8,670 nt of DNA from a bacterium. GTDB taxonomy: Bacteria > DYJV01 > JALVYZ01. Position 1 is the first letter of the stretch. The number at the start of each line of letters is the position of its first letter. A program made the translations under genes and the position numbers. The stretch is taken from positions 1 to 8,670 of the forward strand of contig JALVYZ010000302.1 in assembly GCA_027037705.1 (NCBI GenBank). Reading direction: 5' to 3'. This document shows positions 6,161-8,670 of the stretch, in pieces. Under the pieces are notes generated by a model that ran no database searches, was not told the origin of the DNA, and was given only the letters and a program-made list of their open reading frames with translations.

Positions 6161-6676
6161 TTAATTTAATAATTCTAAATATTCTACTTTTACACCTAAT
6201 TTTTGTAGTTTTTTTTCAATATCTTCCGCAACTCTAAATCCTTTTGCAACTTTATCATTTAGTCCATATCTATTTTTTAAATCTTCAAATCTTTCCTTTA
6301 ATGACACAATCTCCTCATGTTTAACTCTTTTGTCTGCATAAAAAACAAGCTCTTTTTCAAATTTTAAATAATTAATATTTCTTAAAACAACATGGCTCTC
6401 AATTATTTCAGCAATATCTGGATAACCTAATTTTCTTAATAACTGTCCACCTGTATATGAATGATCTTCACCTTTATTTAAAATTGATTGATATTTTGTG
6501 ATATCATGAAGAAATGCTGCATAAAAAGTTATTTCTCTATTAAATTTTAGCTGAGGAACCTTTTTTAGTTCCTCAGCTATATACCATACTATTTTTGCAA
6601 CTTTATATGAATGACCAATTATATGATTTGGGACATTGTATTCAATTAACAATGATAAAGTTTTTTCAAGTGTCAT
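6161..6676 (-). CDS. HD-domain protein (predicted metal-dependent phosphohydrolase)
   Basis: The 171-residue product carries an HD domain over nearly its whole length. The metal ligands appear as H22 (in IGHSYKVAKIV), H57-D58 (AAFLHDITKY) and D115 (FYADKRV), the classic H...HD...D order. H72 (EDHSYTGG) and H95 (IESHV) are also typical. The C-terminal part (ERFEDLKNRYG) is helical. HD-domain enzymes hydrolyse phosphate esters of nucleotides or related compounds; the substrate is not evident. It resembles stand-alone bacterial HD hydrolases rather than HD-GYP signalling enzymes, as no GYP motif is visible. The ATG at 6676 lies 10 bases after the pump beta-subunit stop with only a weak AAGAA upstream. 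It abuts the YycJ-type gene by one base, suggesting coupled expression of the two. Confidence 0.87.
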   Translation of the reverse strand: MTLEKTLSLLIEYNVPNHIIGHSYKVAKIVWYIAEELKKVPQLKFNREITFYAAFLHDITKYQSILNKGEDHSYTGGQLLRKLGYPDIAEIIESHVVLRNINYLKFEKELVFYADKRVKHEEIVSLKERFEDLKNRYGLNDKVAKGFRVAEDIEKKLQKLGVKVEYLELLN

Positions 6677-6686
6677 TTCTTATTAA

Positions 6687-7820
6687 TTATTTCATAAATA
6701 GGCTTAAAAAATAACCTCCTGCAATGGCACTTCCTATTACGCCTGCTACGTTTGGACCCATTGCATGCATTAATAAAAAGTTCTGTTTATTTTCCTTTTG
6801 ACCTAAATGTTGCACAATTCTTGCTGCCATTGGTACTGCTGATACTCCTGCTGCTCCTATCATTGGATTAAATGGCTCTTTTGATATTTTGCAATATATT
6901 TTACCCATTAGCACTCCACCAACTGTTCCAAAAGCAAAAGCAAGTAATCCAAGTAATAAAACTAACAATGTCCTTGGATGCATAACAGCTTCAGCAGGCA
7001 TTGATGCTCCAATTGCAAGCATTAGTAATATTGTAATTATATTCATAAGAGAATTCTGTGCTGTTTCTGTTAATCTTGGGACAACTCCTGATTCTCTAAA
7101 TAAATTTCCAACCATTAACATTCCAACTAATGGTGCTGATTTTGGGATTAATAAAACTACTATAATCATTGTATAAATTGGGAATAATACTCTTTCTAAT
7201 TTTGATACAGGTCTTAACATTGGTTTCATATATATTTTTCTCTCTTCTGGACTTGTTAAAAGATTAATAATTGGTGGCTGAATTATTGCGACCATTGCCA
7301 TATATGAATATGCTGCTGTAGCTGTAATTCCCAATATATGGGGAGCTAATACTCCTGTTGTATAGATCGTCGTTGGTCCATCTGCTCCACCAATTATACC
7401 AATTGAACATGCTTCTGGAATACTAAATCCCAGTAAAACTGCCCCTAAAAAAGCAAAATATATCCCTAATTGAGCTGCTGCTCCTAATATAAATGCCCTT
7501 GGATTAGCTATTAAAGGAGAAAAGTCTGTCATTGCACCTATGCAGAAGAAAATAAACTGAGGAAGTAAAGTCCATTGATAAAGCCCATATTTCAATAATA
7601 TACCTAAAACTCCTGCTTGAGCTGGTCCTACTCCTGGTCCAGGCTGAGTTGTAATTCCTGTAAATGGTAAATTTGCCAATATCATTCCGCAACCAATAGG
7701 TAATAATTCATATGGTTCCCATTTTTTATATAATGCAAGGAATATAAATCCAAGACCAACTAAAATCATAATAACATGAGGCAAGTCTAACATTGAAAAA
7801 CCAGTTATAAATTTAAACAT
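6687..7820 (-). CDS. Sodium ion-translocating decarboxylase, beta subunit (OadB/GcdB/MmdB family)
   Basis: This integral membrane subunit couples decarboxylation of carboxybiotin to sodium export. The 377 residues are typical for the family and consist of multiple hydrophobic segments. Family signatures visible are FFCIGAMTDFSPLIANP (91-107), IGIIGGADGPTTI (140-152) with the functionally important Asp (D147), and near the C-terminus HAMGPNVAGVIGSAIAGGYF. A Gly/Pro/Gln-rich stretch (TTQPGPGVGPAQAG, 57-70) sits in an N-terminal loop. The ATG at 7820 directly follows the stop of the small gamma-like gene (TAGATG), with GGGGAGGG upstream. The substrate-specific alpha or carboxyltransferase subunit is not in this window, so oxaloacetate, methylmalonyl-CoA and glutaconyl-CoA systems cannot be told apart. 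Confidence 0.95.
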   Translation of the reverse strand: MFKFITGFSMLDLPHVIMILVGLGFIFLALYKKWEPYELLPIGCGMILANLPFTGITTQPGPGVGPAQAGVLGILLKYGLYQWTLLPQFIFFCIGAMTDFSPLIANPRAFILGAAAQLGIYFAFLGAVLLGFSIPEACSIGIIGGADGPTTIYTTGVLAPHILGITATAAYSYMAMVAIIQPPIINLLTSPEERKIYMKPMLRPVSKLERVLFPIYTMIIVVLLIPKSAPLVGMLMVGNLFRESGVVPRLTETAQNSLMNIITILLMLAIGASMPAEAVMHPRTLLVLLLGLLAFAFGTVGGVLMGKIYCKISKEPFNPMIGAAGVSAVPMAARIVQHLGQKENKQNFLLMHAMGPNVAGVIGSAIAGGYFLSLFMK

Positions 7821-7979
7821 CTACTTTCCCTCCCCACTTTGAGATTTCTTTTTTGCTTCAAATTTTTGGATAAATTTTCCTACATATTCTGTAATTAAAG
7901 AAAGAGCAATCATTAAAATAATAACCATCCCAAAGCCAATTGTAAAAATTTCAAATGCCTGTTTCCATTTCTCTGCCAT
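7821..7979 (-). CDS. Small OadG-like gamma subunit of the sodium pump decarboxylase
   Basis: This 52-residue gene is easily missed. The ATG at 7979 follows a strong AGGAGGAG and the stop TAG at 7823-7821 abuts the beta-subunit ATG. The product has a short amphipathic N-terminus (MAEKWKQAFEIF), one transmembrane helix (about 13-30, TIGFGMVIILMIALSLIT), and a charged tail (KFIQKFEAKKKSQSGEGK). Small single-span proteins in exactly this position are the OadG/MmdD-type subunits, which hold the alpha and beta subunits together. It lacks the long Pro/Ala linker and His-rich end of some OadG proteins, so it is a minimal form. The assignment rests on size, topology and position next to the beta subunit rather than on strong motifs. 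Confidence 0.8.
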   Translation of the reverse strand: MAEKWKQAFEIFTIGFGMVIILMIALSLITEYVGKFIQKFEAKKKSQSGEGK

Positions 7980-8039
7980 TTTATCTCCTCCTAAATTTTA
8001 CATTTTCAAACGCATAAAATATGCCAAAGACCACAACAT

Positions 8040-8069
8040 ACTATAATAACTAACGATAAAAAAAAACAA
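8040..8069 (-). promoter_or_regulatory. Possible promoter for the sodium-pump operon
   Basis: In the 114-base gap between secG and the gamma-subunit gene, the minus strand carries TTGTTT (8069-8064) and, 18 bases on, TATAGT (8045-8040), 5 of 6 to the -10 consensus. The leader would be about 55 bases. The gap is very AT-rich with poly-T runs, so chance matches are likely. I see no convincing terminator for secG and no recognisable riboswitch in it. Confidence 0.35.
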
Positions 8070-8093
8070 TAAAAAAACAGTAGAAAACTTTAT

Positions 8094-8387
8094 TCACTTA
8101 TTTTGAGGGATTGTTTTCTGTTTTACAGGAATTGTAGATTCATTTATAACTGATTTCTTTTTGTGTGACAAATTATATGATATTAAAATTGATGTTGCCA
8201 TAAAAATAACTGCAAGAATACTTGTAACCTTGATTAGAAAACTACTTGCTCCTTTTGAACCAAAAAAAGATTCACTTGATCCACCGCCAAAAGCGCTACC
8301 TAAATCCATTCCAGAACTTGCCTGTAGTAAAATTATTACAATTAAAAAAATACATACAACTATGTGAATAACCCATAATGCTGTCAT
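8094..8387 (-). CDS. secG: Preprotein translocase subunit SecG
   Basis: SecG is the small membrane partner of SecYE and assists SecA-driven export across the inner membrane. The 97-residue product has two transmembrane helices (about 4-22 and 50-71). They are separated by the family's Gly/Ser-rich cytoplasmic loop, with LLQASSGMDLGSAFGGG followed by FFGSKG and the conserved FLIKVT entering the second helix. The tail is lysine-rich and polar. The ATG at 8387 has GGAGAG a few bases upstream. It follows tpiA by 12 bases; tpiA-secG is a recurrent gene order in many bacteria, which supports both calls. Confidence 0.95.
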   Translation of the reverse strand: MTALWVIHIVVCIFLIVIILLQASSGMDLGSAFGGGSSESFFGSKGASSFLIKVTSILAVIFMATSILISYNLSHKKKSVINESTIPVKQKTIPQNK

Positions 8388-8399
8388 ATTTCTCTCCTT

Positions 8400-8670
8400 T
8401 TATCCTTTGATGATTTTATAAAATTTTTCTGCTATTAATGATGCTCCGCCTACTAACACACCATTAACATTTTTGCAATCTAAAATTTCTTTTATATTTT
8501 CAGGATTAACACTACCTCCGTATAGGATTGGGATATCTCTATTAAAAAAATCTTTTATAAATGTATGAGCTTCTTCAATCTGCTTTTTTTCTGCATTTTT
8601 CCCAGTTCCAATTGCCCATACTGGTTCGTAAGCAATTATTAATTTGTCTAAGTCTTCAACATTTTGCAAT
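8400..8670 (-). CDS. tpiA: Triosephosphate isomerase, C-terminal part (5' end beyond the window)
   Basis: This glycolytic enzyme interconverts dihydroxyacetone phosphate and glyceraldehyde 3-phosphate in the cytoplasm. The last 90 or so residues are visible. The catalytic glutamate and flexible loop 6 appear as [22 protein letters not shown] and VLVGGASL form the phosphate-binding loops, and the end is FYKIIKG. About 160 N-terminal residues lie off the right edge. The apparent TTG start at 8669 is an internal leucine codon, not a real start. The stop TAA is 12 bases before secG, and the secG ribosome binding site lies in that gap. Confidence 0.97.
   Translation of the reverse strand, partial: LQNVEDLDKLIIAYEPVWAIGTGKNAEKKQIEEAHTFIKDFFNRDIPILYGGSVNPENIKEILDCKNVNGVLVGGASLIAEKFYKIIKG

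Noticed and set aside
5981-6169. Plus-strand open frame of 62 codons
   Set aside because: It is antisense to the start of the YycJ-type gene, over its conserved metal-binding motif.
6889-7176. Plus-strand open frame of 95 codons
   Set aside because: It is antisense to the beta-subunit membrane gene, and the hydrophobic pattern is a mirror of that gene.
7504-7692. Second minus-strand frame of 62 codons
   Set aside because: It is an out-of-frame shadow inside the beta-subunit gene.
7980-8093. Possible riboswitch or small RNA in the gap before the sodium-pump genes
   Set aside because: The region is short and dominated by A/T runs; I found no stable stems or known motif.
8161-8367. Plus-strand open frame of 68 codons
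   Set aside because: It is antisense to secG and has no independent support.

Overview
This window comes from a low-GC bacterial chromosome (high 20s percent GC by eye) that reads like core genome, with no phage, transposon, CRISPR or rRNA/tRNA genes. The organism is most likely a diderm, probably an anaerobe. A LolA-type lipoprotein carrier with a signal peptide implies an outer membrane, and sodium-pump decarboxylase subunits fit fermentative or anaerobic energy metabolism. I do not assign a phylum. The genetic code is standard: ffh and mtaB both end in TGA, and tryptophan is TGG.

Layout. (1) Positions 1-2907, minus strand: ffh (SRP GTPase), then lolA, then a DUF362-family gene that runs off the left edge. 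(2) Positions 2908-3014: a divergent promoter region. Well-matched promoters point both ways and share one -35 hexamer. The rightward one would start transcription almost on the mtaB ATG, giving a leaderless mRNA. (3) Positions 3015-4913, plus strand: mtaB (tRNA methylthiotransferase), then a 66-residue DUF1858 redox-disulfide protein with an in-frame TGA, then a DUF123/GIY-YIG gene. These genes overlap end to end. (4) About position 4875: a strong bidirectional terminator inside the overlapping 3' ends of the convergent DUF123 and hsp20 genes. (5) Positions 4896-8670, minus strand, in transcription order: tpiA (3' part), secG, a 52-residue sodium-pump gamma-like subunit, the beta subunit, an HD-domain protein, a YycJ-type metallo-hydrolase and hsp20.

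The most notable item is the small gene at 4301-4501. Automatic gene calling misses it because TGA falls exactly where this family has the first Cys of its CxxC motif. The reading frame is intact on both sides. A hairpin with a GUU loop begins at a SECIS-like distance after the TGA. I interpret it as a selenoprotein with a U-x-x-C redox centre. The downstream DUF123 gene starts inside it without a clear ribosome binding site, so its translation may depend on Sec readthrough.
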